Below, one piece after another: positions 35,678 to 45,140 of a DNA stretch of 64,000 nucleotides. Both the position numbers and the translations under genes were made by a program. Source of the stretch: Pseudomonas japonica (lineage in GTDB: Bacteria > Pseudomonadota > Gammaproteobacteria > Pseudomonadales > Pseudomonadaceae); contig NZ_FZOL01000013.1 of NCBI RefSeq assembly GCF_900188455.1, positions 1 through 64,000 on the forward strand. The letters are read 5' to 3'. The stretch's first letter is position 1, and each line of letters starts with the position of its first letter. The notes below the pieces were generated by a model. The model was given only the letters and a program-made list of their open reading frames with translations, had not been told where the DNA came from and did not search any database.

Positions 35678-36898
35678 TCACTTCCACCAATACTCCACCT
35701 GCACCCCGAAGTTACTGCCATGCAGCGCATTGCCGAAAGCTCCGCTTTCAGACAGCGCCGAGCCCGCTGCAAGCTCATTGGCGGCACGCTGAGCTGCCTG
35801 GTTCCAGCGCGCATGGGTGTAGTAAAGGCGTATCTCCGGTCGCTGCCAGAAGCCCGGCCCTGCCGGTGACCACGTGGGAGCGACGGTGAACTTGGTCAAC
35901 GTGCGTGTGCCGCCCGGGGCATCGATCTGGTCGCGGCCAAGCTCCGTGATCAGCTTGAACTGCTCGCTGAACGCATACACGGGGCGCACCCCCAGCGACA
36001 GCCAGTCCTGGTCATTTCCATCAGGACGGCGGTCCTTCTGGTAGACCACCTGGAACTGCCCGCCGAAACGCGGCGTCAGTTGCCAGTCAAAGTACTCTAC
36101 CGCGCGCCAGCTCTGGTTGCCGTTGTCCAGGGCAGGATCACCGGTGTAGCCCAGGGCGGTGCCGGGCCCACGGCCGTACTGCAGGGCGAACGTGTTCAGC
36201 CCGCCGAGAAAACCCTTCTGCTTGTGCTGCGCTGCCACTGACCACCCGCTGTGGGCGTCGCGGCTGTCGGGTCGTTGCAGATAACTCAGGCCGAACTCCA
36301 ACTCTCCCCCCGAGTTGCTCTTGAAGCCACCGACATTGAAATCGTGGCGGTTGATGTAGGGTTCCTGGAACAGGTTGTCCTTGCGCGAGAAAACGTAGCT
36401 GTACGTGAGGTCGCCAATGGCCACTTGGTCAAATCCGAAGCCTGTGGCGCTCTGGTTCCAATAGAAATAGTCGGAGATGTGAATGTCGTTGCGTCGGTAG
36501 TAGCGCCGGCCGGCCCAGAACGCACCACCGTTGAGTACCGGCATGTCACGCCACTGGGCGTACATCTGCACCATCCGGGAATAGCCGTGCTCGCCGGTGA
36601 ACTGTGGACTGTGGCCATAGCCAGCGAACAGCTGGGCCATACCCTCCACACTCAGGGTCGAGCCGTCGCCAGGCTTGATCAGGTCTTGAGCCAATTGCAG
36701 TTCGGCAAGCTGTTCGCACTCGTTGCCCAAGCGGTACTTCGAAGGTGAGCCGGGAAGCTGAAAGCAGCTCTGGCTGCCGCCACTGGAGGCGCCGCCGACG
36801 CCGGTTCGGAAGTAGCCGGTGAACTCCAGGGAATAGGCCGGCGATACGACGGTAGCCAGGGACACCCCGGCAAGGGTGGTGAGGAACTTCAGTTTCAT
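35678..36898 (-). CDS. LamB-type (maltoporin family) carbohydrate porin
   Basis: Predicted 406-residue outer-membrane porin. After the signal (VVSPAYS), the mature start LEFTGYFRTGVGGASSGG, the SKYRLGNECE motif and GAFWAGRRYYRRNDIHISDYFYW are diagnostic of LamB (PF02264), an 18-stranded trimeric sugar channel with an aromatic 'greasy slide'. It ends FGVQVEYWWK. The start at 36898 gives an intact signal peptide. It is the last gene downstream of the transketolase/ABC operon, separated by about 300 bp that hold a large hairpin and an Hfq-Crc-like motif. It probably admits that operon's sugar-like substrate. Confidence 0.9.
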   Translation of the reverse strand: MKLKFLTTLAGVSLATVVSPAYSLEFTGYFRTGVGGASSGGSQSCFQLPGSPSKYRLGNECEQLAELQLAQDLIKPGDGSTLSVEGMAQLFAGYGHSPQFTGEHGYSRMVQMYAQWRDMPVLNGGAFWAGRRYYRRNDIHISDYFYWNQSATGFGFDQVAIGDLTYSYVFSRKDNLFQEPYINRHDFNVGGFKSNSGGELEFGLSYLQRPDSRDAHSGWSVAAQHKQKGFLGGLNTFALQYGRGPGTALGYTGDPALDNGNQSWRAVEYFDWQLTPRFGGQFQVVYQKDRRPDGNDQDWLSLGVRPVYAFSEQFKLITELGRDQIDAPGGTRTLTKFTVAPTWSPAGPGFWQRPEIRLYYTHARWNQAAQRAANELAAGSALSESGAFGNALHGSNFGVQVEYWWK

Positions 36899-36911
36899 GG
36901 TGGTGCTCCGC

Positions 36912-36929
36912 TTTGTTGTTGTTTTGTTG
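36912..36929 (-). promoter_or_regulatory. Hfq-Crc catabolite-activity-like motif before the LamB porin
   Basis: Minus strand reads caacaaaacaacaacaaa just upstream of a cggag ribosome site, with overlapping AANAANAA matches. It is one of the two strongest such motifs in the window. Inferred. Confidence 0.6.
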
Positions 36930-37130
36930 CGGGCGATCAGTTTTCTGCGGGCGACGGCTGTCCGTGGCGAGGACGTCAGACACGCGCTCACCCGCCGCAC
37001 GATCGCGGCGAAAATCGTTTATTGAGGGTCTGTAAGGGACGTCAGTCGGAGGAAAGGGTCATGGCCTTGCACTCTTGTTGTTTTATTCGGGCAAGATCTG
37101 GGGGATAGCAGGGCAAGCCCTGTCGGGTGT

Positions 37131-37183
37131 GGCCAGCACGCCCCTGCAACGGTCGTGGCAATCGTTGCGGGAGCGTGCTGGCC
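37131..37183 (-). terminator. Large stem-loop between the transketolase operon and the LamB porin
   Basis: An 11-bp perfect outer stem (ggccagcacgc / gcgtgctggcc) continues into a second stem (gcaacg / cgttgc) with small bulges. It begins 12 bp after the transketolase stop at 37196. Without a clear T tract it may act as an attenuator or 3'-end stabiliser that sets the porin's level relative to the enzymes. Confidence 0.55.
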
Positions 37184-37195
37184 CTGGGCTTCAGG

Positions 37196-38176
37196 TCAGT
37201 CGATCAACTCTCGCGCCACACTCTCGACGCCTTCGGCATCCAGCCTGTAGTGACGGTAGAGGTGGGTGGGCGGCGCGATCAGGCTGTACTCGTCATAGAT
37301 GCCATGACGGCGGATGCGCGTACCGATGCCAGCCTCGGCGATCACCTCGCACACGGCGCCCCCCAGGCCGCCGATGATGTTGTGCTCCTCGACGGTCAGG
37401 ATCGCCCGGCTCTGGCGCGCCACGCGCAGCACAGCGTCCACATCCAGCGGTTTGACCGTGGTCATGTCCAGTACCCCCACCGAACGACCCTGGGCATTCA
37501 GTGCCTTGGCCGCCTGCAGCGCTGGATGCACGGTCGAGCCTGTGGCGATGATGGTCAGCTCGTCACCGGTAAGCAGCGTGGTGGCCTTGCCGAACTCGAA
37601 CACAGGTTCTTCTTCGTACACCACCGGGTCTCGCCCGCGCTGGATGCGGAAGTAGATCGGCTGCGGGTGATTGGCCGAAGCCTTGATCGCAGCCTTGAGC
37701 TGGTTGGCATCGGCCGGTGCGACGATGGTGATGTCAGCAATCGCGCGCATGATCGCCAGGTCTTCGGTGGCATGGTGCGAGGTTCCATAGAAGCCCAGGG
37801 ATATCCCGGCGTGGTGGCCGATCAGGCGCACCGGTAGCGCCGAGTAGGCGACATCCATGCGAATCTGCTCGCAGCACAGGAGCGGCAGGAACGAGGCAAA
37901 GGTGGCCACGAACGGTTTCATACCGACCGCAGCCATGCCGGCTGCGCACGACACCATGTTCTGCTCGGAAATACCGAACTGCACGAAGCGCTCCGGGTAG
38001 TGCTGAGCGAACTTGGCCAGGCCGTTGGAGTACTGAAGGTCCGCGGTACCCGCGACCACCGGCTCGCCCTGCTCGACCAGGGCCAGCAACGCATCGGACA
38101 GCGCGTCCAGGCCAGGCGTCTGGGTATTGAGGGCACGGTACTGCCAGGAATTGGGGGAAAGGGGTGCAGTATTCAT
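37196..38176 (-). CDS. Transketolase, C-terminal (pyrimidine-binding) subunit
   Basis: Predicted 326-residue subunit with the Pyr domain (residues about 20-190, catalytic Glu in FGISEQNMV and YGTSHHATEDLA) and the transketolase C-terminal domain (about 200-310). Together with the gene ending 2 bp upstream it makes one split thiamine-diphosphate transketolase that moves a two-carbon ketol unit between a ketose (phosphate) and an aldose. Split forms are common in specialised sugar pathways (for example apulose-4-phosphate or sulfosugar transketolases) rather than the housekeeping pentose cycle. Confidence 0.9.
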   Translation of the reverse strand: MNTAPLSPNSWQYRALNTQTPGLDALSDALLALVEQGEPVVAGTADLQYSNGLAKFAQHYPERFVQFGISEQNMVSCAAGMAAVGMKPFVATFASFLPLLCCEQIRMDVAYSALPVRLIGHHAGISLGFYGTSHHATEDLAIMRAIADITIVAPADANQLKAAIKASANHPQPIYFRIQRGRDPVVYEEEPVFEFGKATTLLTGDELTIIATGSTVHPALQAAKALNAQGRSVGVLDMTTVKPLDVDAVLRVARQSRAILTVEEHNIIGGLGGAVCEVIAEAGIGTRIRRHGIYDEYSLIAPPTHLYRHYRLDAEGVESVARELID

Positions 38177-38178
38177 GG

Positions 38179-39057
38179 TCAGATCACCTTGCTCTTGATT
38201 TCGTCGATGGCGCGCTGCGCGTCTTCAGGGTCCAGATAACCCAGGTGCCAACCCGGCTCGGTCTCCATGTACGAGACACCTTTGCCCTTGAGGGTCTGGG
38301 CAATGATGCACACCGGCTTCTCGCGGCCCTTCTCGGCCTTGATGCGGCGCAACAGTGGGGTCAGCGCGGCCAGGTCGTGGCCATCGACGTCATGGACATC
38401 CCAACCGAACGCGCGCCACTTGTCGGCCAGCGGCTCGACACCGATGACGTCGTCGACGCTGCCGTCAAGCTGGAAACCATTGCGGTCGACGATTGCCACC
38501 AGGCTGCCGACCTTGTGATGCGAGGCAGCCATGGCCGCCTCCCATACCTGGCCTTCCTGCATCTCACCGTCGCCGAGCATGACGAAAGTGGTGAAGTCCT
38601 GGCCGAGCATACGCCCGGCCATCGCCATGCCCAGCCCGCCCGATAGCGCGTGGCCAATGGAGCCGGAGGAGAAATCGACACCCGGCACCTTGCGCATGTC
38701 CGGGTGGTCGCCCAGCGGGTTGCCCAGGCGGGTGTAGCCATCGAGGATCTCCTTGTCGAAGAAGCCCCACTCCACCAACACCGGGAACAGGCCCACGGCG
38801 GCGTGGCCCTTGCCCATCATGAAGCGGTCGCGCAGCGGCCACTTGGGCTCGCCATGCCGCAGGGACATCACGTCGTAGTACAGCGCGGCGAACAGCTCGG
38901 CGGCGGAAAACACCGACGTGTAATGGCCAACCTTGGCGATCTCGATGAGGCGGATGGTTTCCAGACGGATGAACTGCGCCTTCTCGCGCAAGCGTGCCAG
39001 CTCGGTGGGCGTGAGGGCGTACTCATCGGTGTTGCTCGGATCAACTGCTAGGGTCAT
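38179..39057 (-). CDS. Transketolase, N-terminal (diphosphate-binding) subunit
   Basis: Predicted 292-residue subunit. Seen: MGKGHAAVGLFP, PGVDFSSGSIGHAL and the ThDP/magnesium motif GDGEMQEGQVWEA followed by VDRNGFQLDG. The partner subunit begins 2 bp later. It lies 38 bp after the LLM monooxygenase gene in a long minus-strand operon. Its substrate should be the carbohydrate handled by the ABC importer and FGGY kinase of this cluster; this is inference from context. Confidence 0.9.
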   Translation of the reverse strand: MTLAVDPSNTDEYALTPTELARLREKAQFIRLETIRLIEIAKVGHYTSVFSAAELFAALYYDVMSLRHGEPKWPLRDRFMMGKGHAAVGLFPVLVEWGFFDKEILDGYTRLGNPLGDHPDMRKVPGVDFSSGSIGHALSGGLGMAMAGRMLGQDFTTFVMLGDGEMQEGQVWEAAMAASHHKVGSLVAIVDRNGFQLDGSVDDVIGVEPLADKWRAFGWDVHDVDGHDLAALTPLLRRIKAEKGREKPVCIIAQTLKGKGVSYMETEPGWHLGYLDPEDAQRAIDEIKSKVI

Positions 39058-39095
39058 GTTGCACCTTGGATCGGTAGTCTGTCAGAAGGCGCCGG

Positions 39096-40214
39096 TCAGG
39101 CGCTGACGGCCATTGCCGCATCGAGACGCGGCTGCATGTAACGGCTCAGTCGTGGCATCACTTCACGGGCGGTCAGTTCCATCGAACGGCGCCACAAGGC
39201 CTCGTCATCCCATTCGTGGAACGTGGTCATCAGGGTGCCGAACGGGCCGGTCCGCTCGCTGAAGGCGACCAATTGATCGACCACGCTGTCGGCATCCCCG
39301 TAGATCACCATCTCGCGGATGCAGTGATCGACGGTGACCTCGGCATCCGTCATGTCAGGGCGGGTCTTGAAGATCTGCATGTAGTTGTTGCTGGCGAGGT
39401 TATCGATCATGTACTCGAAGTAACGCCGCAGGGTGCAGTTCGGGTCGGCCAGGTAGTCCTCGGCCTGGGCCCTGGAGTCCGCGACGAACACCGAGCGCGC
39501 CACTCGCCAGTTGCGCGGGTCGGCCTGGTGGCCGGCCTCCTCGGCCCCCTTGAGGTAAGCCTGCCAGTGCGACGCGACCGTGGCGGTCGGGTTGAAGTTC
39601 GCGGACATCAGGTCCCAGTCCTTGCTGCCGGCCAGTTTCGCAGTGCCGGAGAACGGGCTCATGGCGGTGGTGGCAGGGCGCGGGAACGGATGCTGGAACG
39701 GCTTGGGCATATAGCCGATCTCCAGCTCATGATTGACGGTATTCACCAGCGAAACGTCGAAGAACTCGCCAGAGAACTGGTAGGGCGCATTGCTGCTCCA
39801 GATCTTGCGGATCATCTCGTAGCACTCGACCATCATCCGGCCACGGTCCTTGCCGTTACTGCCATAGACTTCAAAGTCGGAGGCCAACCCCCCTGGGCCG
39901 ATCCCCATGATGAAGCGGCCACGGCTCATGTGGTCGAACATGGCAGCGTCGGCGGCAATGCGCGCCGGGTGGTGGTGCGGCAGGTTGAGCACGCCGGTGC
40001 ACAGCTTGATGCGCTGAGTCAGCGGGATGAGTGCGGACATGAACTGCAGGGCGTTGGTAATCGGCTCGGTACGCTGTGAGGTGTGCTCACCGATCCACAT
40101 TTCGTCGTAGCCGACCTGATCGGCGTGGACGACACAGGCAATGTCCTGGTCGTACATTTCATGGTAGTCCCAGCCCTTGTGGTGCAGAGGCTGCATGAAC
40201 ATCGCGAGTTTCAT
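39096..40214 (-). CDS. LLM-class (luciferase-like) flavin-dependent monooxygenase
   Basis: Predicted 372-residue TIM-barrel enzyme. It starts MKLAMFMQPLHHKGW and has GYDEMWIGEHTS, LCTGVLNLPHHHPARIAADAAMFDHMSRGRF and GIGPGGLASDFEVYG, all characteristic of the group containing LimB-like monooxygenases. Such enzymes use FMNH2 and O2 supplied by a separate reductase; a flavin reductase is encoded in the same operon. It sits between the SDR and transketolase genes. Which bond it oxidises is unknown: C-S, C-O or C-C cleavage would all fit the family. Confidence 0.87.
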   Translation of the reverse strand: MKLAMFMQPLHHKGWDYHEMYDQDIACVVHADQVGYDEMWIGEHTSQRTEPITNALQFMSALIPLTQRIKLCTGVLNLPHHHPARIAADAAMFDHMSRGRFIMGIGPGGLASDFEVYGSNGKDRGRMMVECYEMIRKIWSSNAPYQFSGEFFDVSLVNTVNHELEIGYMPKPFQHPFPRPATTAMSPFSGTAKLAGSKDWDLMSANFNPTATVASHWQAYLKGAEEAGHQADPRNWRVARSVFVADSRAQAEDYLADPNCTLRRYFEYMIDNLASNNYMQIFKTRPDMTDAEVTVDHCIREMVIYGDADSVVDQLVAFSERTGPFGTLMTTFHEWDDEALWRRSMELTAREVMPRLSRYMQPRLDAAMAVSA

Positions 40215-40286
40215 GGTGGTTCTCCTTTATCAGGCGATAGCGTGCCCAGACACCCACACGGGCGCCTTGGCGGTGGGGCGAGGGCG

Positions 40287-41084
40287 TCAGCTGCCGTGCA
40301 GCAGCCAACCGCCGTCGACCGTGATGTCAGTGCCGGTGAGGTAAGAGGCCAGGGGTGAGGCCAGGAACAACGCCACGTTGGCGATTTCGTATGGCTCCCC
40401 GGGGCGGCCCAGCGGGATGTTTTCAAGAACGCGGTTGTGCTGGTGCTGGCGGAACAATTCAGGTTCCAGGTTGCCCGGTGTTGCGGTCAGCCCGGGCGAG
40501 ATGGAGTTGACCCGGATGCCATGACGACTCAGGTCCTTGGCCAGGCTGCGCGTCATGGCCAGGATCGCTCCTTTGCTGGTGTCATAGGTCACATGGTTGG
40601 CCATCGGTCGATGGCCGCATACCGAGGACAGGTTGATGATGCTGCCGCCCTCCCCGTGTCGGCGGATCTGTGCCTGGGCGCACTGGGCGCCGAAAAAAGC
40701 GGCGCGGGTATTGATTGCCTGCATGCGATCCCAAAAGCCCTCGTCCACCTCGTCGATGGACTTGAGTGGGTAGATGCCAGCGTTATTCACCCAGATGCGC
40801 AGCCTGCCCTGCCCGCTCGCTTCGGCCGCGAGCCGTTCGAGTTGCTCACGGCAACTGACATCGGTAGCGACGAAGTGCACGTCCAAGCCTTCGTCCACCA
40901 GTTCATCGGTGCGTTCGCGGGCCAGACTGCCGATCACCACGCGAGCACCCGCCTGGGCCAGGCGCCGGGAAATGTCCAGGCCGATACCAGAGCTGCCGCC
41001 GGTGATCACGGCCACTTGGCCGCGCAGGTCCAGCAGGCTCTCGAACGGCGTCTCGGGAAGGTGCTGGTATTCGATAACGTCCAT
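40287..41084 (-). CDS. Short-chain dehydrogenase (sugar/polyol type)
   Basis: Predicted 265-residue SDR with ITGGSSGIGLDIS, NNAG, SSVCG and YDTSK motifs. It resembles polyol, gluconate or sugar dehydrogenases (L-xylulose reductase-like). A ggag lies 5 bp before ATG 41084, so I prefer it over the GTG two codons upstream. It is 9 bp downstream of the ABC ATPase gene and 72 bp upstream of the LLM gene. It would oxidise or reduce the imported compound before phosphorylation or monooxygenation. Confidence 0.87.
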   Translation of the reverse strand: MDVIEYQHLPETPFESLLDLRGQVAVITGGSSGIGLDISRRLAQAGARVVIGSLARERTDELVDEGLDVHFVATDVSCREQLERLAAEASGQGRLRIWVNNAGIYPLKSIDEVDEGFWDRMQAINTRAAFFGAQCAQAQIRRHGEGGSIINLSSVCGHRPMANHVTYDTSKGAILAMTRSLAKDLSRHGIRVNSISPGLTATPGNLEPELFRQHQHNRVLENIPLGRPGEPYEIANVALFLASPLASYLTGTDITVDGGWLLHGS

Positions 41085-41093
41085 CGGCACTCC

Positions 41094-42608
41094 TCAGGCA
41101 GTCGCCAGGGCCATGATCTGCTGCGGTGCGACTTGCTCACCGTCGAGAATGCCCTGGCAACTGCCACGGGCCATGACCATCACACGGTGGGAAAGGCCAA
41201 TCACCTCGTCCAGGTCCGAGCTCACCACCACCACGGCCGCGCCACTGGCGGCGAGGTCGGCGATCAACTGGTAGATCGCGGCGCGGGCCCCCATGTCGAT
41301 GCCACGGGTCGGCTCGTCGAGGATGATCACCTTGGGCTGACGGGCGATCCATTTGGCGATCACCACCTTCTGCTGGTTGCCGCCGGAAAGCTTGTCCAGA
41401 GGCTTGCCCGGATCACCCTTGACGCCCAGCGTGGCGATGCGCTCGCTGGCGAAAGCATCGATTCTGCTGCGCGTCAGCAACCCTCGAATACCGAGGCGGT
41501 CAAGGTTGCAGTAGGCCAGGTTCTCGGCGATCGAATGGTCCAACACCACGCCTTCGGCCTTGCGGTCCTCGGGCACCAGCACCACGCCGGCGTCAATCGA
41601 ACCGCGCACACCGTCCAGACGCAGGACCTGACCGTCGACTGTCACCTCGCCGCTGGCCACCGGGTCGACCCCGGCAATGGCCCGGATCACCTCGCTACGC
41701 CCGGCGCCGACCATACCGGCGATGCCGAAAACTTCACCGGCGCGCACCGAGAACGAGATGTCCTGAAAGCGCTGGTTGCGGCAGGTCAGGTGACGCACCG
41801 TCAACACTTCTCGGGCAAGGGGCGCTGCGATCACCGGGAACAGCCGCTCGATCGAACGGCCGACCATCTGTGCCACCAACACGCCCACCTCAACATCCGC
41901 TTGAGCGTGATGGGCGACCAGGTGGCCGTCCCGCATCACCACGATGCGGTCGGCGATACGGCCGATTTCTTCCATTCGGTGGCTGATGTAGATGAACGAC
42001 ACGCCTTCGCGCTTGAGCGCCTCGATCTGCTCGAACAGCCGTTCAGTCTCCTCCCCGCCCAGCGCAGCGGTGGGCTCGTCAAGGATCAGCAGCTGCGAGT
42101 TCAGGGTCAGGGCTTTGGCGATTTCCACCAGTTGCTGAGCGGCAATGCTCAGCTCGCGTACCAGTGTGTCCGGCGAAATGTCCAGGCCCAGGCGCTCGAG
42201 CTGCACCTGTGCCTCGTGGCGCATACGCGGGCGGTCCACTACGCCATTGCGGGTCGGCAGATGGCCAAGGAAGATGTTCTCCGCCACGCTCAGCTCAGGC
42301 AGCAGCTGAATTTCCTGGTGGATCATGATCACCCCCAGGGCGATGGCATCCTTCGGGCAGGTCGGCGCATAGGGCTGGCCCTCGAGGGTCATGCGGCCAC
42401 GGCTTGGGCACAGGGAGCCGGCGATGATCGACGACAGCGTGGACTTGCCAGCGCCGTTTTCGCCGAGTAGCGCCACCACTTCACCGCGGCCGATTTCCAG
42501 GCTGATGCTCTCCAGCACACCGATACCATTGAATGACATCCCCAACTGGTCGGCGCTGAAGAATGGCGCGTGCGTGCTTGCCATTTTCATGCTCGGCATC
42601 CTTCTCAT
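41094..42608 (-). CDS. Ribose/xylose-type ABC transporter, double ATP-binding protein
   Basis: Predicted 504-residue ATPase with two cassettes. The first has Walker A GENGAGKST and Walker B LLILDEPTAAL. The second, with the degenerate VGAGRSE in place of Walker A, has signature LSGGNQQK and IILDEPTRGID. This is the RbsA/XylG architecture of CUT2 sugar importers. The ATG at 42608 overlaps the stop of the binding-protein gene by 4 bp. With the adjoining binding protein and permease it forms a complete importer. Confidence 0.93.
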   Translation of the reverse strand: MRRMPSMKMASTHAPFFSADQLGMSFNGIGVLESISLEIGRGEVVALLGENGAGKSTLSSIIAGSLCPSRGRMTLEGQPYAPTCPKDAIALGVIMIHQEIQLLPELSVAENIFLGHLPTRNGVVDRPRMRHEAQVQLERLGLDISPDTLVRELSIAAQQLVEIAKALTLNSQLLILDEPTAALGGEETERLFEQIEALKREGVSFIYISHRMEEIGRIADRIVVMRDGHLVAHHAQADVEVGVLVAQMVGRSIERLFPVIAAPLAREVLTVRHLTCRNQRFQDISFSVRAGEVFGIAGMVGAGRSEVIRAIAGVDPVASGEVTVDGQVLRLDGVRGSIDAGVVLVPEDRKAEGVVLDHSIAENLAYCNLDRLGIRGLLTRSRIDAFASERIATLGVKGDPGKPLDKLSGGNQQKVVIAKWIARQPKVIILDEPTRGIDMGARAAIYQLIADLAASGAAVVVVSSDLDEVIGLSHRVMVMARGSCQGILDGEQVAPQQIMALATA

Positions 42609-43537
42609 GGGTGGCGGGCGATGAACGTCTCGACGTTCTCGCGGGTAGTGACGAAAGCGGGCAGCGCCTGATGCTTCTCCACCGGCGCGCCAGCCTTGAG
42701 GGCAAGCGCAGTGCGCAGGGCGATACGGCCCATCTCCACGGCTTGCTGGGTGATGGTCATGTCCATCTTGCCGTCACGGACCGCCTCCAGCGCGGGACGC
42801 AGGCCGTCGTAGCCGAAAATCCACACCTTGTGCTGCACGTTGGCCACGCGCACGGCCTGGGCGGCGCCCAGGGCCGGGGCATCCGAGCGGCCAACGAAGA
42901 CATCGATCCGCGGATGTTTCTGCAACATGTCCTGGGCCACCTTGAAGCCGTTGTCCTGCAGCCAGTCGGTGGGTTTGCGATCGATGATCACCATGCCCGG
43001 GGTCTTGGCCAGCTCGACGTCGAAGCCGTCGGCGCGGGTCTTCTCGGTGGTGTCGCCAAGGGTGCCCTGGAGCAGGCCGATCTGCGCCTTGCCACCGGTC
43101 AGTTTCACCACCTGGCGCGCCAGCTCGGCGGCGGCAGCGGTGTTGTCGGTGGAGACGTACGCATCACACTCGACGTTCTTCGGGAAGTTATCGACGCACA
43201 CCACCGGTACACCCTGCTGTTTGGCCAGGCGTACTGGTACCGCCGAGGCAGCAGAGCCGGTCGCGGTGTACAGCAGCACGTCGATACCTTTGCTCAGCAA
43301 GTCCTGGATCTGGCTGACCTGACGCGCGGCGTCGGCCTGCGCGTCAACGACCAGCACCTCCTTGATGCCATCCTTGGCGGCCTGCTCCAGCACGCCGTCA
43401 CGCACCATCAGGTAGAACTCCCATTGCAGGCTGGGGATCGACATACCGACTTTCAGCGGTTTGCCTTCAGCACTGGCCAGGGCGGGCAGCAGCAACAGGG
43501 CAAGAAAAACGCGCACGCGCGAAGAGAAAACGTTCAT
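42605..43537 (-). CDS. Sugar ABC transporter substrate-binding protein (CUT2 type)
   Basis: Predicted 310-residue periplasmic binding protein. The signal peptide ends at LPALASA, then a Peripla_BP_4 fold begins (LKVGMSIPSLQWEFYLMVRDG) with QADAARQVSQIQDLLSKGIDVLL and the hinge CVDNFPKN. The ligand pocket is ribose-type, so a pentose, pentitol or other small sugar-like solute is plausible. ATG 43537 is preceded by a strong ggagg. Unusually it is the second transporter gene, after the permease. Confidence 0.9.
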   Translation of the reverse strand: MNVFSSRVRVFLALLLLPALASAEGKPLKVGMSIPSLQWEFYLMVRDGVLEQAAKDGIKEVLVVDAQADAARQVSQIQDLLSKGIDVLLYTATGSAASAVPVRLAKQQGVPVVCVDNFPKNVECDAYVSTDNTAAAAELARQVVKLTGGKAQIGLLQGTLGDTTEKTRADGFDVELAKTPGMVIIDRKPTDWLQDNGFKVAQDMLQKHPRIDVFVGRSDAPALGAAQAVRVANVQHKVWIFGYDGLRPALEAVRDGKMDMTITQQAVEMGRIALRTALALKAGAPVEKHQALPAFVTTRENVETFIARHP

Positions 43538-43584
43538 TACACGCCTCCAGAATTGTTCTGATTGTCAAAGGCTGATGTGGGGGG

Positions 43585-44568
43585 TTACGCGGTCTTTCGC
43601 TTCATGGCATCGAGCATCACTGCAGCGGCAATGACAGCACCAATGATCACTTGCTGGACGAAGGGCGAGATGCCGGCCAGGTTCAAGCCGTTGCGCAGTA
43701 CGCCGATGATCAGGACGCCCACCAGCGTGCCGACCACGCTGCCAGCGCCGCCCTTGAGGCTGCCGCCGCCGATCACCACCGCGGCGATCACATCCAGTTC
43801 GTAGCCGACCCCGGCGCCGGCGCCGGCAGTGTCAAGGCGCGAAGTGAGGATGACCCCACCCAGCGCGGCGGTGATGCCGCAGATCACGTAGACGATGGCG
43901 GTATGGGTCTTGACCCGGATGCCCGACAGCTTGGCCACCTTGGCGCTGCCGCCGATGGCGTAAAGGCTGCGCCCGGCCACGGTAAAGCGCAGCACGAACC
44001 AGAACAGCAGGGCCAGAACCACGAAACAGGCCACCGTCAGCGACACCACGCCGGCGTAGCGGATGATGGAAAGGTTGCCGAACCATTCCGGAAAGCCGCT
44101 GATCTGCGTACCGTCGGTAACCATGTAGGCCAGGCCACGGGCAACCGACATCATTGCCAGCGTGGCGATGAACGAAGGCAGGCCGGCACGCACCACCAGC
44201 ATCGCAGTGACACCGCCGCAGGCTGCACCAGTCAGCAGTGCCGCGCCGATTGCCAGGCCCATGGGCAGACCCATGACGTGTTCGGCCCAACTCATGACCA
44301 TGATCGACACGGCCAGCACCGCCCCGACTGACAGATCGATTCCGCCGATCAGGATAACCAGTGTCATGCCCAATGCCATGATGCCCAGCACGGTCACCTG
44401 ATCGAGGATATTGAGGAGGTTGCTCAAGGTGAGAAATGCGTCGGTGGTCAGGCTGAGCACCACGCACAGAAGAACCAGGCCGAACAACGGACCGGTGATA
44501 CCCGACGCCTGGGCGTTGAGCTTGAATGAAGGTGGCATCAGGCGCACCTTGGAACTGAAGCCATACAT
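43585..44568 (-). CDS. Sugar ABC transporter permease (RbsC-like)
   Basis: Predicted 327-residue inner-membrane protein with 8-10 hydrophobic helices. It has the family signatures LGMTLVILIGGIDLSVG near the first third and IGGGSLKGGAGSVVGTLVGVL near the end. It forms the channel of the CUT2 importer with the ATPase encoded two genes downstream. The gap is 50 bp after the flavin reductase gene and 47 bp before the binding protein gene. Confidence 0.92.
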   Translation of the reverse strand: MYGFSSKVRLMPPSFKLNAQASGITGPLFGLVLLCVVLSLTTDAFLTLSNLLNILDQVTVLGIMALGMTLVILIGGIDLSVGAVLAVSIMVMSWAEHVMGLPMGLAIGAALLTGAACGGVTAMLVVRAGLPSFIATLAMMSVARGLAYMVTDGTQISGFPEWFGNLSIIRYAGVVSLTVACFVVLALLFWFVLRFTVAGRSLYAIGGSAKVAKLSGIRVKTHTAIVYVICGITAALGGVILTSRLDTAGAGAGVGYELDVIAAVVIGGGSLKGGAGSVVGTLVGVLIIGVLRNGLNLAGISPFVQQVIIGAVIAAAVMLDAMKRKTA

Positions 44569-44618
44569 ACGAACACCACTTCTTGTATTTATTTGAGGGG
44601 TACGAGCATTGAGTGCAG

Positions 44619-45140
44619 TCAGGCTGCCAATTCCCTGAAGCGCCCACCCATGTACACGAGTGGCGACTCCAGCGACTGGGTCATGACGTTCACGACATTG
44701 CCAATGAAGATGGTGTGAGAGCCGTATTCCACCTCCTGGACGACTTCGCAGAAGATCGAAGCCTGGGCGTCGGCCAGGTAGCGCAGCCCGTTGACGCCTA
44801 CCGCCCAGTCGCCATCGACGAAACGCCGGTCTCGCAGTTCAGGCTTGCTGAAAATGGCGCACAGGGCCTCATGCTCCTTCTGCAGCATGTTCACGCAGAA
44901 CAGGCCGGATCGTTTGATAATGGGTGACGCACTGGAACTACGGTTGACGCAGACCAGCGCAGAGGCGGGATCCATCGAAACCGAGGAGAAAGCTGTGGCA
45001 GCCAGGCCGTGCGGGCAGCAGTGCTCGTCGACCGTGGTGACCAAAGTGACCGATGAGGCGAAACGCCCCATGGCGCTGCGAAACAGATCGGCGACATCCT
45101 GATTGCCGTGGATGGTTTGATTCGATGCAACTGACATCAT
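44619..45140 (-). CDS. Flavin reductase (FMN reductase, HpaC/NtaB-like)
   Basis: Predicted 173-residue protein of the flavin-reductase-like (split-barrel) family: MGRFASSVTLVTT at the start, ATAFSSVSMDPASALVCVNRSS in the FMN-binding centre, and GSHTIFIGNVVNV. It supplies FMNH2 to a partner monooxygenase, most likely the LLM enzyme in the same operon. It is the first gene of the operon, divergent from a LysR gene with about 200 bp between. A gaggag site precedes ATG 45140 (or ATG 45137). Confidence 0.9.
   Translation of the reverse strand: MMSVASNQTIHGNQDVADLFRSAMGRFASSVTLVTTVDEHCCPHGLAATAFSSVSMDPASALVCVNRSSSASPIIKRSGLFCVNMLQKEHEALCAIFSKPELRDRRFVDGDWAVGVNGLRYLADAQASIFCEVVQEVEYGSHTIFIGNVVNVMTQSLESPLVYMGGRFRELAA

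Noticed and set aside
37196..45140. Assignment of the transketolase cluster to the sulfoquinovose or apiose pathway
   Set aside because: The isomerases and other marker enzymes of those pathways are missing, so only similarity in logic can be claimed.
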